DNA of 23,218 nt from Candidatus Pelagibacter sp. (GCA_028097945.1 JAOHFJ010000011.1:1-23218); one strand, 5' to 3'. Shown: positions 1-7,539, counted from the first letter of the stretch. Numbers and translations are program-made. Notes: generated by a model from the letters alone, not told the origin.

Positions 1-1
1 T

Positions 2-1705
2 GACTATCCAAGAATTAACAGAATAAGATATTTGGCTGAAGAGAAAATTTATTTAAGAAACAACTCTCCTACTTCTGTCATTAATTGGTTTGAAAAATAT
101 CCTCCTCTTGGTGGATTGGGAAAAATAAAATTAGCAGAGGCTTATCTTGAACAAAAACAAGATGATAAAGTTCGTAAATTAGTAAAAGATGGATGGGTAA
201 CTGCATCGATAAGAAAAAATGATTTAGGTTATTATAGAGCTAAATTTAAAAAGTTTATTGACTCAGATGATCATATTAAACGTGCTGATTATCTAGCATG
301 GGAAAGAAAATATTGGGATCTGAAGCGTATGTTAAAGTATTTACCTAAAGATCAAAGAGCTCTTTACAACGCGAGACAAATTTTAATGAGCAACTCTTAT
401 GGAGTCGATAATGCAATTTCAAAAGTACCTCAATATCTCAAAGAAGATCCAGGCCTTGAATTCGACAGATTAAGATGGAGAAATCGGAGAGGAAGATTAG
501 ATGGTTCATTGGAAATCTTATATAGAAATTCACTTAAAACTGAAATTCAAATGGTCCGTCCTGATAAATGGTGGGATCAAAGAGAGAGTGTTGTTAGAAA
601 TTTAATATACAAAAAAAGATATAAAACTGCTTACAAAATTTCAAGCGAACATGCTTTATCGGCTGGACCTTCATTTGCAGAAGCAGAATGGCTATCGGGA
701 TGGATTGCATTAACTTTTTTAAATTCACCTGAGTACGCGATTAATCATTTTCAAAATTTTTATAATAACGTTGGGTACCCAATTAGTTTAGCTAGAGGAG
801 CTTACTGGTTGGGAGCTTCATATGAATTTCTTGATGAAACAGAATTATCAAAACAATTTTATTCCGAAGCAGCTGAATTTCCAATGACATATTATGGTCA
901 GCTTGCATTTAACAAAATTAACCCAGGAGGAAATTTTGAACTTAAAGACCAGAGCTTTTTTGAAAAAGATTATGAGAAAGAATTTAAAAAAAATAAATTA
1001 ATTAGACATTTATTTTTGCTAAAAGAACTTAATGCTACTCAATTAGGAAAAGATATTTTTAAACATTTAGCTGATTTAAATATTGATAAAGGTAGTGAAG
1101 TTTTGGCTGCAGATTTGGCCGCTAGTCTAGAAAGGTATGACTTTGCTATACAAATTTCAAAAAAAGCATCTTATGAAAAAAGATTTTACAATAAATACAA
1201 CTACCCAATTATTTCAACACCTAAAGTAATTAATAATAAAGTTATGCCTAAGTCAGAAGTAATTTTGGCTATCATTAGACAAGAAAGTGAGTTTGATAAA
1301 AGTGCAAACAGTTGGGCTGGAGCAAGAGGTATGATGCAATTAATGAAATACACTGCTAAGATCGTTGCAAAACAAGCTAAGCTTCCTTATAGCATAAGTG
1401 GTTTAACGAGAGATCCTGAGTATAATATTAAATTAGGTTCTTATTATTTTAACTCTCTAATTGAAGATTATAATGGTGTTTATCCTTTTGCCATAGCAGC
1501 TTACAATGCTGGGCCGAATAGAGTTAAAACTTGGAGAAGAGTTAACGGAGATCCATCTAAAGGACAACTATCATATATAAACTGGATCGAGCAAATAAGA
1601 TTTAAAGAAACAAGAAACTACGTACAAAGAGTTTTAGAAAATATAAATGTTTACAAATATATTCTCAGTAAAGAGCCAGTCAAAATAGACAGTTATTTTA
1701 ATTAA
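2..1705 (+). CDS. slt: soluble lytic murein transglycosylase (Slt type), 5' truncated by window edge
   Basis: Periplasmic peptidoglycan-cleaving enzyme forming 1,6-anhydro-muramyl ends. The frame is open to the first base of the window, so the N-terminus and signal peptide lie outside; a TTG at 32 is only an internal codon. The long N-terminal part is alpha-helical and repeat-like, as in the superhelical U/L domains of Slt70. The C-terminal third is the SLT catalytic domain: IIRQESEFD (codons around 1271-1295) holds the catalytic glutamate at 1283-1285, followed by GARGMMQLM and then by AAYNAGPNRVKTW, both hallmark motifs of the family. The stop is at 1703-1705. The gene converges on a tRNA gene beginning four bases later on the other strand. 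The family is certain; the exact paralogue name is less so. Confidence 0.93.
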   Translation, partial: DYPRINRIRYLAEEKIYLRNNSPTSVINWFEKYPPLGGLGKIKLAEAYLEQKQDDKVRKLVKDGWVTASIRKNDLGYYRAKFKKFIDSDDHIKRADYLAWERKYWDLKRMLKYLPKDQRALYNARQILMSNSYGVDNAISKVPQYLKEDPGLEFDRLRWRNRRGRLDGSLEILYRNSLKTEIQMVRPDKWWDQRESVVRNLIYKKRYKTAYKISSEHALSAGPSFAEAEWLSGWIALTFLNSPEYAINHFQNFYNNVGYPISLARGAYWLGASYEFLDETELSKQFYSEAAEFPMTYYGQLAFNKINPGGNFELKDQSFFEKDYEKEFKKNKLIRHLFLLKELNATQLGKDIFKHLADLNIDKGSEVLAADLAASLERYDFAIQISKKASYEKRFYNKYNYPIISTPKVINNKVMPKSEVILAIIRQESEFDKSANSWAGARGMMQLMKYTAKIVAKQAKLPYSISGLTRDPEYNIKLGSYYFNSLIEDYNGVYPFAIAAYNAGPNRVKTWRRVNGDPSKGQLSYINWIEQIRFKETRNYVQRVLENINVYKYILSKEPVKIDSYFN

Positions 1706-1709
1706 TTTG

Positions 1710-1801
1710 TGGCGGAAGAGGAGAGATTCGAACTCTCGGTACGATGTTACTCGTACGGTTAGTTAGCAACCAACTGGTTTAAACCGCTCACCCACTCTTC
1801 C
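1710..1801 (-). tRNA. tRNA-Ser (anticodon GCU)
   Basis: On the minus strand a 92-base class II tRNA folds completely. The acceptor stem is GGAAGAG/CTCTTCC with discriminator G and an encoded CCA at 1712-1710. The anticodon stem GTTGG/CTAAC closes the loop TTGCTAA, giving anticodon GCT, which reads AGC/AGU serine codons. The long variable arm GTACGA-GTAACA-TCGTAC is typical of tRNA-Ser, and the T arm is GAGAG-TTCGAAT-CTCTC. The 3' end lies four bases from the stop codon of the convergent transglycosylase gene, so there is no room for a separate terminator between them. Confidence 0.97.
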
Positions 1802-1842
1802 AAATAACCAAGCTAATTTAGTTCTAATTACTAATTAATTAC

Positions 1843-1870
1843 CATATAAATCAATCAAAAAAATGGTCAA
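1843..1870 (-). promoter_or_regulatory. putative promoter of the tRNA-Ser gene
   Basis: Minus-strand TTGACC (1870-1865), a 16-base spacer, then TATATG (1848-1843). The start point would fall near 1836, about 35 bases ahead of the mature tRNA 5' end. The region also precedes the divergent rarD gene, for which a plus-strand TATAAA at 1845-1850 could serve as a -10. This is pattern matching only, in a very AT-rich spacer. Confidence 0.35.
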
Positions 1871-2743
1871 ATGAAGAAAAATTTATTCAAAGGAATTTCC
1901 TTCACAATGGGTGCATCTCTTTGGTGGGGTGTAATCGGGGTTATATACTTTAAATTTGTATCTTATGCATCACCTCTAGAGTTAACAATTCACAGAACGA
2001 TTTGGACCGCCTTATTATTGATTATTACTACATCCTACTATTCTAAATGGAATGAATTTAAGAAAATAATTAAGCATAGAATAAATGTATTTATCCTATT
2101 TTTAACAGGTCTTCTTGTATCGATTAATTGGTTTACATGGCTATATGCAGTAAGCACAAATAATTTATTAGACTCTGCTTTAGGTTATTATATTTTTCCA
2201 ATATTTAGTGTTTTTCTTGGAATAATCTTCTTAAAAGAAAAATATAATCGAAATAAGATTGTTTCTGTATTATTAGTCATTTTAGCATTAATCTATTTTC
2301 TGATAAAACTTGGAGAGATACCTTGGATAGGAATAACTGTTGCTTTAACGTTTAGTTTATACGGTCTAATTAGAAAAAAAGTTAAGGTATCATCTGATAT
2401 AGGTTTGCTTGTGGAAACATTGCTTCTCACTCCAATTGCAATTGTTCTTTTCATTTTTTTGATAAACAATAGTTTAAATATTTTCTCTACAGCTGAACCA
2501 CTTTTGTCTTTCTATTTATTTTGGGCAGGTTTTATGACTTTAATACCACTTTTTTGGTACACGAAAGGTTTTGAATTAATAGGGATTGGCCCAGCAAGTA
2601 TGATATTTTTTCTAACACCCACTGCACAATTTTTTTTAGGATTATATTATTTTAATGAACCGTTAGTTTTAGACGAATTAGTAGCTTTTATCTTTATTTG
2701 GATAGCTGTGATAATTTATTTAAATGAATTACGTAAAGAATAA
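1871..2743 (+). CDS. rarD: RarD-type EamA/DMT superfamily transporter
   Basis: Inner-membrane transporter of 290 residues with about ten hydrophobic segments, matching the RarD branch of the drug/metabolite transporter superfamily. Recognisable blocks are GASLWWGVIGVIYFK in the first helix, the HR pair of TIHRTIW, NWFTWLYAVS, ALGYYIFPIFSVFLG and, near the end, FFLTPTAQFFLG. The substrate cannot be read from sequence; the name RarD comes from chloramphenicol sensitivity and does not define the natural cargo. The ATG at 1871 is chosen because the first helix follows immediately; there is no strong ribosome binding site. Its last 28 bases overlap the convergent symporter gene. Confidence 0.85.
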   Translation: MKKNLFKGISFTMGASLWWGVIGVIYFKFVSYASPLELTIHRTIWTALLLIITTSYYSKWNEFKKIIKHRINVFILFLTGLLVSINWFTWLYAVSTNNLLDSALGYYIFPIFSVFLGIIFLKEKYNRNKIVSVLLVILALIYFLIKLGEIPWIGITVALTFSLYGLIRKKVKVSSDIGLLVETLLLTPIAIVLFIFLINNSLNIFSTAEPLLSFYLFWAGFMTLIPLFWYTKGFELIGIGPASMIFFLTPTAQFFLGLYYFNEPLVLDELVAFIFIWIAVIIYLNELRKE

Positions 2744-4164
2744 GTCAATATCATTAAAAAAGGCACAATCAAAGATATGGCAAATGAAATAAAAAGTAAA
2801 TTTGTTTTAATTAAAATAGAAAAAAATTCTATAGAAATTAAATTACCAACTAAGATACTGCTTTGAAAATTCTGACTAGGAAAAAATAATAAACCAGATA
2901 TTAGTCCACAAATAATTGAATATGCAGCAAGTTTAGAATTTATTTTTTTATTAAAAAAACCATAAAAAATTGTTATTACTGCTGCACAGCATAATAAGTC
3001 AGCTAAAAGAAATAAATATAAAATACTATAACCTTTAGAAGCAAGAACGAATACTAAAACGCTTAACAGCAAAACTATTTTATTTGTTTGGTTCATAACT
3101 TTTTTTCCTTTTAAATTTTTATTAATTTGATTTCCATTAACTATTATCAGACTTGAAATAGCATTAAATAATGTATCAATAGTACTCAATGTTAATGACA
3201 TAGCTAATATTAATATTCCAATAACTATTAAAGAGTCTTTTTCATTTAATATTAAATCAAAGAATGCAAGATCAGGAATTACTTTAGGATTTAAAGAATA
3301 TGATAAAAGTCCTGAGTAACCCATCCAAAAAACAATTAAAAAAATAATAATTGATGAATAAATTAAACTTAATTTAAGGGTAGCATTATTTTTAGCTGAA
3401 AATACTCTTTGCCAATTTCCCTGATGAAATAAATTAGTTGCTGCAACAGCAATAAAAAAAGTTAATCCAGCTGTATAATTTGGTAAATAATTTTTATTTA
3501 CTAGATTTGGTGAATTTTTTTTAATTATTTCAAAACTTGATAAATCTATATTTGATAAAATTATTAATAAAGATGTTAATATAATTAATACTATGAAAGT
3601 AAATTGATATTTGTCTGTAATAATTGAAAGAGTAAAACCACCCCTTAATATATAGAGCAAACATATGATTAAAGTGACGCCTGCAGTAATCCATAATGGT
3701 ACTTGTGAAATAAAGTTCAATAATGAGGCTATTGCAGTCACCTCTGCTATTAAAAATATTGTTAAATAAAATAATATTAAAAATAAACATATTTTAAGTA
3801 TTCCTATGCCAAACCTTTTTTTAATAAATTCAGTCAATGTTAAGCCTTTTGGAAACTCTTTCCTTATTTTCGGCCCAAAGTTATGTAAAAAAAGCATTGG
3901 TGCAGCTGTTCCTAAAGCGTATCCAATAACAGCTCCTATTCCACCCCAAGTCGCTGCCGAAGCTGGACCAAATAATATCCATGCTCCAAGCGCTGATGCA
4001 GTTAAACTGGCTGTAAGCGAAAATGTATTTTCACTTCTATCTCCAACAATATAGCTTTTGTTATCTGTGATTTTTTTTGAGTTTAAATAACCTAATCCTA
4101 TAAAGAATAGGCCAACAATTAATACTGTGGTTAAAGATGTTTGTATTGATGTGTATGTTTCCAT
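2716..4164 (-). CDS. thiV: sodium:solute symporter under TPP riboswitch control, probable thiamin-precursor (HMP) transporter ThiV
   Basis: A 482-residue membrane protein with about 13 hydrophobic segments and the SSS (sodium:solute symporter) signature region: YIVGDRS near residue 40, then TASALGAWILFGPA and GGIGAVIGYALGTAAPM. The gene directly follows a TPP aptamer, so the substrate should be thiamin or a precursor. In Candidatus Pelagibacter a symporter of this family downstream of a TPP riboswitch was named ThiV and proposed to import the pyrimidine precursor HMP, which the cell cannot make; assigning this gene to ThiV is inference from family plus context. The ATG at 4164 lies three bases after the AAGGGA segment of the aptamer, which serves as Shine-Dalgarno. 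The 3' end overlaps rarD by 28 bases. Confidence 0.85.
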   Translation of the reverse strand: METYTSIQTSLTTVLIVGLFFIGLGYLNSKKITDNKSYIVGDRSENTFSLTASLTASALGAWILFGPASAATWGGIGAVIGYALGTAAPMLFLHNFGPKIRKEFPKGLTLTEFIKKRFGIGILKICLFLILFYLTIFLIAEVTAIASLLNFISQVPLWITAGVTLIICLLYILRGGFTLSIITDKYQFTFIVLIILTSLLIILSNIDLSSFEIIKKNSPNLVNKNYLPNYTAGLTFFIAVAATNLFHQGNWQRVFSAKNNATLKLSLIYSSIIIFLIVFWMGYSGLLSYSLNPKVIPDLAFFDLILNEKDSLIVIGILILAMSLTLSTIDTLFNAISSLIIVNGNQINKNLKGKKVMNQTNKIVLLLSVLVFVLASKGYSILYLFLLADLLCCAAVITIFYGFFNKKINSKLAAYSIICGLISGLLFFPSQNFQSSILVGNLISIEFFSILIKTNLLFISFAISLIVPFLMILTYSLRNSFK

Positions 4165-4165
4165 A

Positions 4166-4230
4166 TTTCCCTTACTGAATTACCGGTCAGGTTCTTCGGG
4201 TATAATCTCAGTCTTTTAGACACCCCGTAT
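4166..4230 (-). promoter_or_regulatory. TPP riboswitch (THI element) of thiV
   Basis: Minus-strand RNA read from 4230 contains the TPP aptamer landmarks in order: CGGGGTG, a short P3 hairpin GTCTAAAAGAC, CTGAGA, TACCC closing P2 with GGGT, GAACCTGA, a CTGA/TCAG stem around CCGGTAAT, and AAGGGA. The final AAGGGA lies three bases from the ATG, so the conserved 3' segment of the aptamer is itself the ribosome binding site. TPP binding should therefore block translation initiation, with no separate expression platform or terminator. The variable P3 arm is very short and no extended P1 stem is evident. Confidence 0.93.
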
Positions 4231-4233
4231 TTT

Positions 4234-4263
4234 TTTATACACTAATTTCTGGCAGAAAGTCAA
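4234..4263 (-). promoter_or_regulatory. putative thiV promoter inside the 3' end of umuC
   Basis: Minus strand TTGACT (4263-4258), 18-base spacer, TATAAA (4239-4234). The -10 box contains the TAA stop codon of umuC (4237-4235). A start about seven bases downstream (near 4227) would begin the transcript at the first bases of the TPP aptamer, giving a leader that consists of essentially only the riboswitch. Confidence 0.55.
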
Positions 4264-5515
4264 ATGAAGCTGTATCTATTTTTGAGGAATGTTCTCTTCT
4301 CATTTTCCAATCATTGTTTATTCCTGCTTGAGCTATACTTATTGCATTTCTTCCGTACTTAGCGTTTGTAAAGTCTATTGCTTGCATTAATGTTTTTGAT
4401 TTTTTTTCCATAATTGGTGCTAGTAAATTAAATTCATTTTGACTAGCCTCGCTTAATTTCGATAAAATAATTCCAGCTTTTTGATAAAAATACCCGTATT
4501 TATATATTTTTGTTAAACCTTTTATAGCAGTCTTTACTAACTCTAAACTATTATTGGTAGATACTGGAAGATCAATAGTTATTGAATTTGAATAATATTT
4601 TCTATTTTTATCAAAAGGACTTGTTCTTATGTAAACTGTAATTGACTTTGTTGTTTGTTCATCATTTCTAATTTTTTCAGCTGCATTTAAACAATGAGTT
4701 GTTATTGACTCTTTTAACTTATCTAAGCTTTCTACTTTTTTCCCAAATGATCTTGAAACACAGCAACTTTTCCTTTTAGCTTCTTCTGTTTCAAAATCAA
4801 CACAAGGAATTCCTCTAAGTTCCATCACTGTTCTTGCGCCTAGTACATTTGTACTTTTTTTAACCCAGCTATTAGAAATGTTTTTTAATTGGTAAGCGGT
4901 GTTTATTCCATTTTTTTCATATAATTTTGATAACTGCTTCCCTACTCCCCAAATATCAGAAACATAAAAGTTTTTAAGATGGGCATCAATATCTTTATGT
5001 AAATATGTAACTCCTGTCTTGTTTTTCTTTGCTATGTGATTTGCAACCTTACTTAAGGTTTTTGTGCTTGCTATACCAACGCTAGTTGGAATTCCAGTCC
5101 ATTTTAAAATTCTTTCTCTTATTTTTTTCCCATAATTTTCCACTTCTTCTTCTTTTATATGGGATAAGTCTATAAATGCTTCATCTATTGAATAAATTTC
5201 TATTTTATCTGAAAGAGATTTCAATGTTTTCATAACTCTTCTAGATAAGTCTCCATATAATGCATAATTAGAAGAAAAAATATGAACTTTATTTTTTTTA
5301 ACAAGCTCTTTAACTTTAAAATAAGGTTCTCCCATTTTAATTCCAAGTCTTTTTGCTTCTGTTGATCTTGAAATTACACAACCATCGTTATTAGATAGCA
5401 CAACAACAGGTTTATTATTTATCTTAGGATTAAATAATCTCTCACAAGAAACATAAAAAGAATTACAGTCTATTAATGCAATCTTATTTTTTTTATTGCT
5501 GTTTGTGGATGACAT
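4235..5515 (-). CDS. umuC: UmuC, catalytic subunit of error-prone DNA polymerase V (Y family)
   Basis: A 426-residue translesion DNA polymerase subunit, close to the 422 residues of E. coli UmuC. The palm motifs are intact: ALIDCNSFY with Asp16, [14 protein letters not shown], and [10 protein letters not shown] with Asp111 and Glu112 as metal ligands. The helix-hairpin-helix and little-finger regions follow, and the C-terminal [14 protein letters not shown] block aligns with UmuC rather than DinB. The ATG at 5515 is the only ATG before the catalytic core and has GGGGAG upstream; it overlaps the umuD 3' end by 23 bases, indicating translational coupling. Where the beta-clamp motif is expected (QLxLF-like) it has EFNLL, a degenerate match. 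It acts with cleaved UmuD after DNA damage. Confidence 0.95.
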   Translation of the reverse strand: MSSTNSNKKNKIALIDCNSFYVSCERLFNPKINNKPVVVLSNNDGCVISRSTEAKRLGIKMGEPYFKVKELVKKNKVHIFSSNYALYGDLSRRVMKTLKSLSDKIEIYSIDEAFIDLSHIKEEEVENYGKKIRERILKWTGIPTSVGIASTKTLSKVANHIAKKNKTGVTYLHKDIDAHLKNFYVSDIWGVGKQLSKLYEKNGINTAYQLKNISNSWVKKSTNVLGARTVMELRGIPCVDFETEEAKRKSCCVSRSFGKKVESLDKLKESITTHCLNAAEKIRNDEQTTKSITVYIRTSPFDKNRKYYSNSITIDLPVSTNNSLELVKTAIKGLTKIYKYGYFYQKAGIILSKLSEASQNEFNLLAPIMEKKSKTLMQAIDFTNAKYGRNAISIAQAGINNDWKMRREHSSKIDTASFDFLPEISV

Positions 5516-5888
5516 AAGTTACTACTCCCCAAATAATTATTTCTGGATTTTCTGTAAGATTAATTTTATCAGATATATTTTTAGATCCTGATGTAATGTA
5601 ACTAACCCCTTTTTCTTTTATTAAAGTTTTTACTACAAGCTCTTCGTTTATATTTGCAATTACGGTTGAAAAATTTCTTGGGTCTTTACTTTTATCTACT
5701 ATTAATAAATCACCATCATAAATACCAACATTAACCATGGACTTACCTTGTACTCTTATTATGAACGTCGCTGGTGCATTTGTTATTAGATGTGAATTCA
5801 AATCTATGTCGTCTTCTATGTAATCTGTTGCAGGGGATGGAAAGCCAGCCCCTACTTTGTGTAAATAAAATGGTATTGTAAGCTTCAT
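5493..5888 (-). CDS. umuD: UmuD, LexA-like self-cleaving subunit of DNA polymerase V
   Basis: RecA-stimulated autoprotease whose cleaved form joins UmuC in polymerase V. Counting from the ATG at 5888 the protein has 131 residues. The cleavage site is Ala14-Gly15 in [10 protein letters not shown], the nucleophile is Ser50 in QGKSM, and the general base is Lys87 in VVKTL; the 37-residue Ser-Lys spacing equals that of E. coli UmuD (60 and 97). The frame stays open to a TTG at 5936, but the ATG at 5888 is preferred: AGGAAC lies just upstream, and 5889-5936 is occupied by a promoter and LexA box. The arm before the cleavage site is only 14 residues, against 24 in E. coli. Confidence 0.93.
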   Translation of the reverse strand: MKLTIPFYLHKVGAGFPSPATDYIEDDIDLNSHLITNAPATFIIRVQGKSMVNVGIYDGDLLIVDKSKDPRNFSTVIANINEELVVKTLIKEKGVSYITSGSKNISDKINLTENPEIIIWGVVTYVIHKQQ

Positions 5889-5891
5889 AAT

Positions 5892-5906
5892 GTTCCTGTT
5901 TTGTTC
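5892..5906 (-). promoter_or_regulatory. LexA (SOS) box, alphaproteobacterial type, of umuDC
   Basis: GAAC-AAAACAG-GAAC on the minus strand (GTTC-N7-GTTC on the plus strand) is an exact match to the alphaproteobacterial LexA operator. It starts directly after the -10 hexamer and ends four bases before the umuD ATG, covering both the expected start point and the ribosome binding site. LexA bound here should block transcription initiation. Confidence 0.9.
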
Positions 5907-5936
5907 TTTATAGGATATATTGCTGCCAATAGTCAA
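5907..5936 (-). promoter_or_regulatory. umuDC promoter
   Basis: Minus strand TTGACT (5936-5931), 18-base spacer, TATAAA (5912-5907), immediately followed by the LexA box. The predicted start near 5900 leaves a leader of about a dozen bases. The hexamers and spacing are identical to those proposed for thiV. Confidence 0.7.
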
Positions 5937-5995
5937 GTTATTAATTGGGTCAATTTGCGTTTAGAAATAAAGGTTAATAATTAGTAAGAAATGAT

Positions 5996-6763
5996 GTGAA
6001 AAAAATTTTAGCAATAATTACGCTACTAATAATATCAACTGCAGCTAACGCGGAGTCAAAACTTCAATCAATTAAAAAAAATGGAGAATTAAGAGTTGGT
6101 ACTACTGGTGATTGGGATCCAATGTCAATGAAAGATCCAGCTACTAATAAGTATAAAGGATTTGATATTGATGTGATGAGAGAGTTAGCAAAAGATATGG
6201 GTGTTAAAGTAAAATTTGTACCTGCAGAATGGAAAACAATTGTTGCAGGGATTACAGCAGATAGGTATGACATTTCTACAAGTGTAACTAAAACACCTAA
6301 GAGAGCTGAAGTAGCAGGTTTCACAGAAACCTATTATAAATATGGTACAGTTCCATTGGTATTAAAGAAAAATTCAAAAAAATTTTCAACGTGGAAATCT
6401 TTAAATAATAAAGATGTAACAATTGCTACTACATTAGGAACATCTCAAGAAGAAAAAGCTAAAGAATTTTTTCCAAAATCTAAATTAAAATCAGTTGAGG
6501 CACCCGCTAGGGATTTTCAAGAAGTGCTTGCTGGAAGAGCTGATGGGAACATAACAAGCTCTACTGAAGCAAATAAATTAGTTATCAAATACCCTCAATT
6601 AACAATAGTAAATGATGGTGAAAAAAATCCAGCCTTTTTAGCAATGATGGTTCCTAAGAAGGACAAAACTTGGAACAAATATGTTAGTAAGTGGATTAAA
6701 GAAAAAAAAGCATCAGGTTTTTTTGAGACTTTACTAGCTAAATATAATCTAAAAAGTTTATAA
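5996..6763 (+). CDS. amino-acid-type ABC transporter substrate-binding protein (SBP_bac_3 family)
   Basis: Periplasmic solute receptor of 255 residues. The signal peptide ([19 protein letters not shown]) has a clear signal peptidase I site, ANA before Glu20. The mature part has the family-3 pattern: [28 protein letters not shown], a first-lobe segment [17 protein letters not shown], and the second-lobe [11 protein letters not shown]. Cyclohexadienyl dehydratase (PheC) belongs to the same fold and shares the GTTGD and FDID regions, so an enzyme cannot be fully excluded; the permease gene 41 bases downstream favours transport. The start is GTG at 5996: the ATG at 5991 leads only to ATG-ATG-TGA, with the GTG overlapping that TGA. 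No ATPase gene is adjacent. The ligand is unknown, probably an amino or organic acid. Confidence 0.85.
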   Translation: MKKILAIITLLIISTAANAESKLQSIKKNGELRVGTTGDWDPMSMKDPATNKYKGFDIDVMRELAKDMGVKVKFVPAEWKTIVAGITADRYDISTSVTKTPKRAEVAGFTETYYKYGTVPLVLKKNSKKFSTWKSLNNKDVTIATTLGTSQEEKAKEFFPKSKLKSVEAPARDFQEVLAGRADGNITSSTEANKLVIKYPQLTIVNDGEKNPAFLAMMVPKKDKTWNKYVSKWIKEKKASGFFETLLAKYNLKSL

Positions 6764-6804
6764 TTTAAGTTTAAATAACTTCAATTAACAAATATGATTA
6801 ATCT

Positions 6805-7539
6805 GTGAAGATTATAAAATATTTTACTCTATTTTTTTTATTGCAAGGGTGCAGCACTAGCTACGAATGGGGTTGGTACATATTAAGTCCTAACAATGTC
6901 GAAGGTTTAACTAACTTAAAATTTTTAATCAGTGGAATAACTACTACAATTTATATTTCTGTAATATCAATAGTTCTGGCGATGATAATTGGTTTGATTG
7001 TTGCTTTACCTTCTTTATCAAATAACAAATTATTAAGTTATTTTAATATTGCGTATGTTGAAATAGTTCGAGCTATTCCATTACTAGTTTTAATACTTTG
7101 GATTTATTATGGCTTACCTATTATGATGGGTGTGAGCTTTTCACCATTTGTATCCGGTATTATTGCGTTAACAATTAGTGAAAGTGCTTTTCAAGCTGAA
7201 ATTTTTAGAGCTGGAATAAATTCGATTAGCAAAGGTCAACATGAAGTTGCTGGATCACTAGGTATGGATTTTTGGAAAAAGATGAGATTTGTAATTCTTC
7301 CTCAAGCAATTAAGGTTGTTTTACCAGCTTTGGGAAATCAATTTGTTTACGTTTTAAAAATGTCTTCACTGGTTTCAATTATTGGAATAGCTGATTTAAC
7401 TAGAAAAGCTAATGAATTGGTTACAACCACTTATAGACCATTAGAAATTTATACTTTTTTAATTTTAGAATACTTAGTCTTAATTTTAATAGTGTCTTAT
7501 TACGTGAGGAAACTTGAAAATAGATTAAAATACAAATAA
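6805..7539 (+). CDS. amino-acid-type ABC transporter permease (HisM/GlnP family) with an N-terminal lipobox
   Basis: Inner-membrane subunit of 244 residues. It has the permease fold: GITTTIYISVISIVLAMIIG, a VEIVRAIPLLVLILWIYYG segment, FQAEIFRAGINSISKGQHEVAGSLG containing the EAA loop that docks with the ATPase, and LPQAIKVVLPALGNQFV. It should partner the binding protein encoded just upstream. Before the first transmembrane span is a short lipoprotein-like signal, MKIIKYFTLFFLLQGC, with LQGC matching a lipobox (Cys16); this is unusual for a permease. The start is GTG at 6805 because it yields this signal, although no good Shine-Dalgarno is visible. A five-codon frame (ATG at 6794, stop TGA 6806-6808) overlaps the start. 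The 3' end overlaps the convergent MATE gene by 15 bases. Confidence 0.88.
   Translation: MKIIKYFTLFFLLQGCSTSYEWGWYILSPNNVEGLTNLKFLISGITTTIYISVISIVLAMIIGLIVALPSLSNNKLLSYFNIAYVEIVRAIPLLVLILWIYYGLPIMMGVSFSPFVSGIIALTISESAFQAEIFRAGINSISKGQHEVAGSLGMDFWKKMRFVILPQAIKVVLPALGNQFVYVLKMSSLVSIIGIADLTRKANELVTTTYRPLEIYTFLILEYLVLILIVSYYVRKLENRLKYK

Noticed and set aside
32..34. TTG as start of the transglycosylase gene
   Set aside because: The same frame is open to base 2 and the protein still lacks its signal peptide, so the gene is truncated by the window edge.
3806..4054. 82-codon plus-strand frame inside thiV
   Set aside because: Antisense shadow of conserved symporter helices; no independent support.
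5889..5936. Extended UmuD from a TTG at 5936
   Set aside because: The 16 extra codons coincide with a promoter and an exact LexA box, and the ATG at 5888 has its own Shine-Dalgarno.
5937..5995. A riboswitch or clear promoter ahead of the ABC binding-protein gene
   Set aside because: The 59-base spacer shows no conserved aptamer elements and only weak -35/-10 candidates with poor spacing.
5996..6763. Cyclohexadienyl dehydratase (PheC) as the product
   Set aside because: Same fold and some shared motifs, but the following permease gene makes a transport receptor the better reading; kept only as an alternative.
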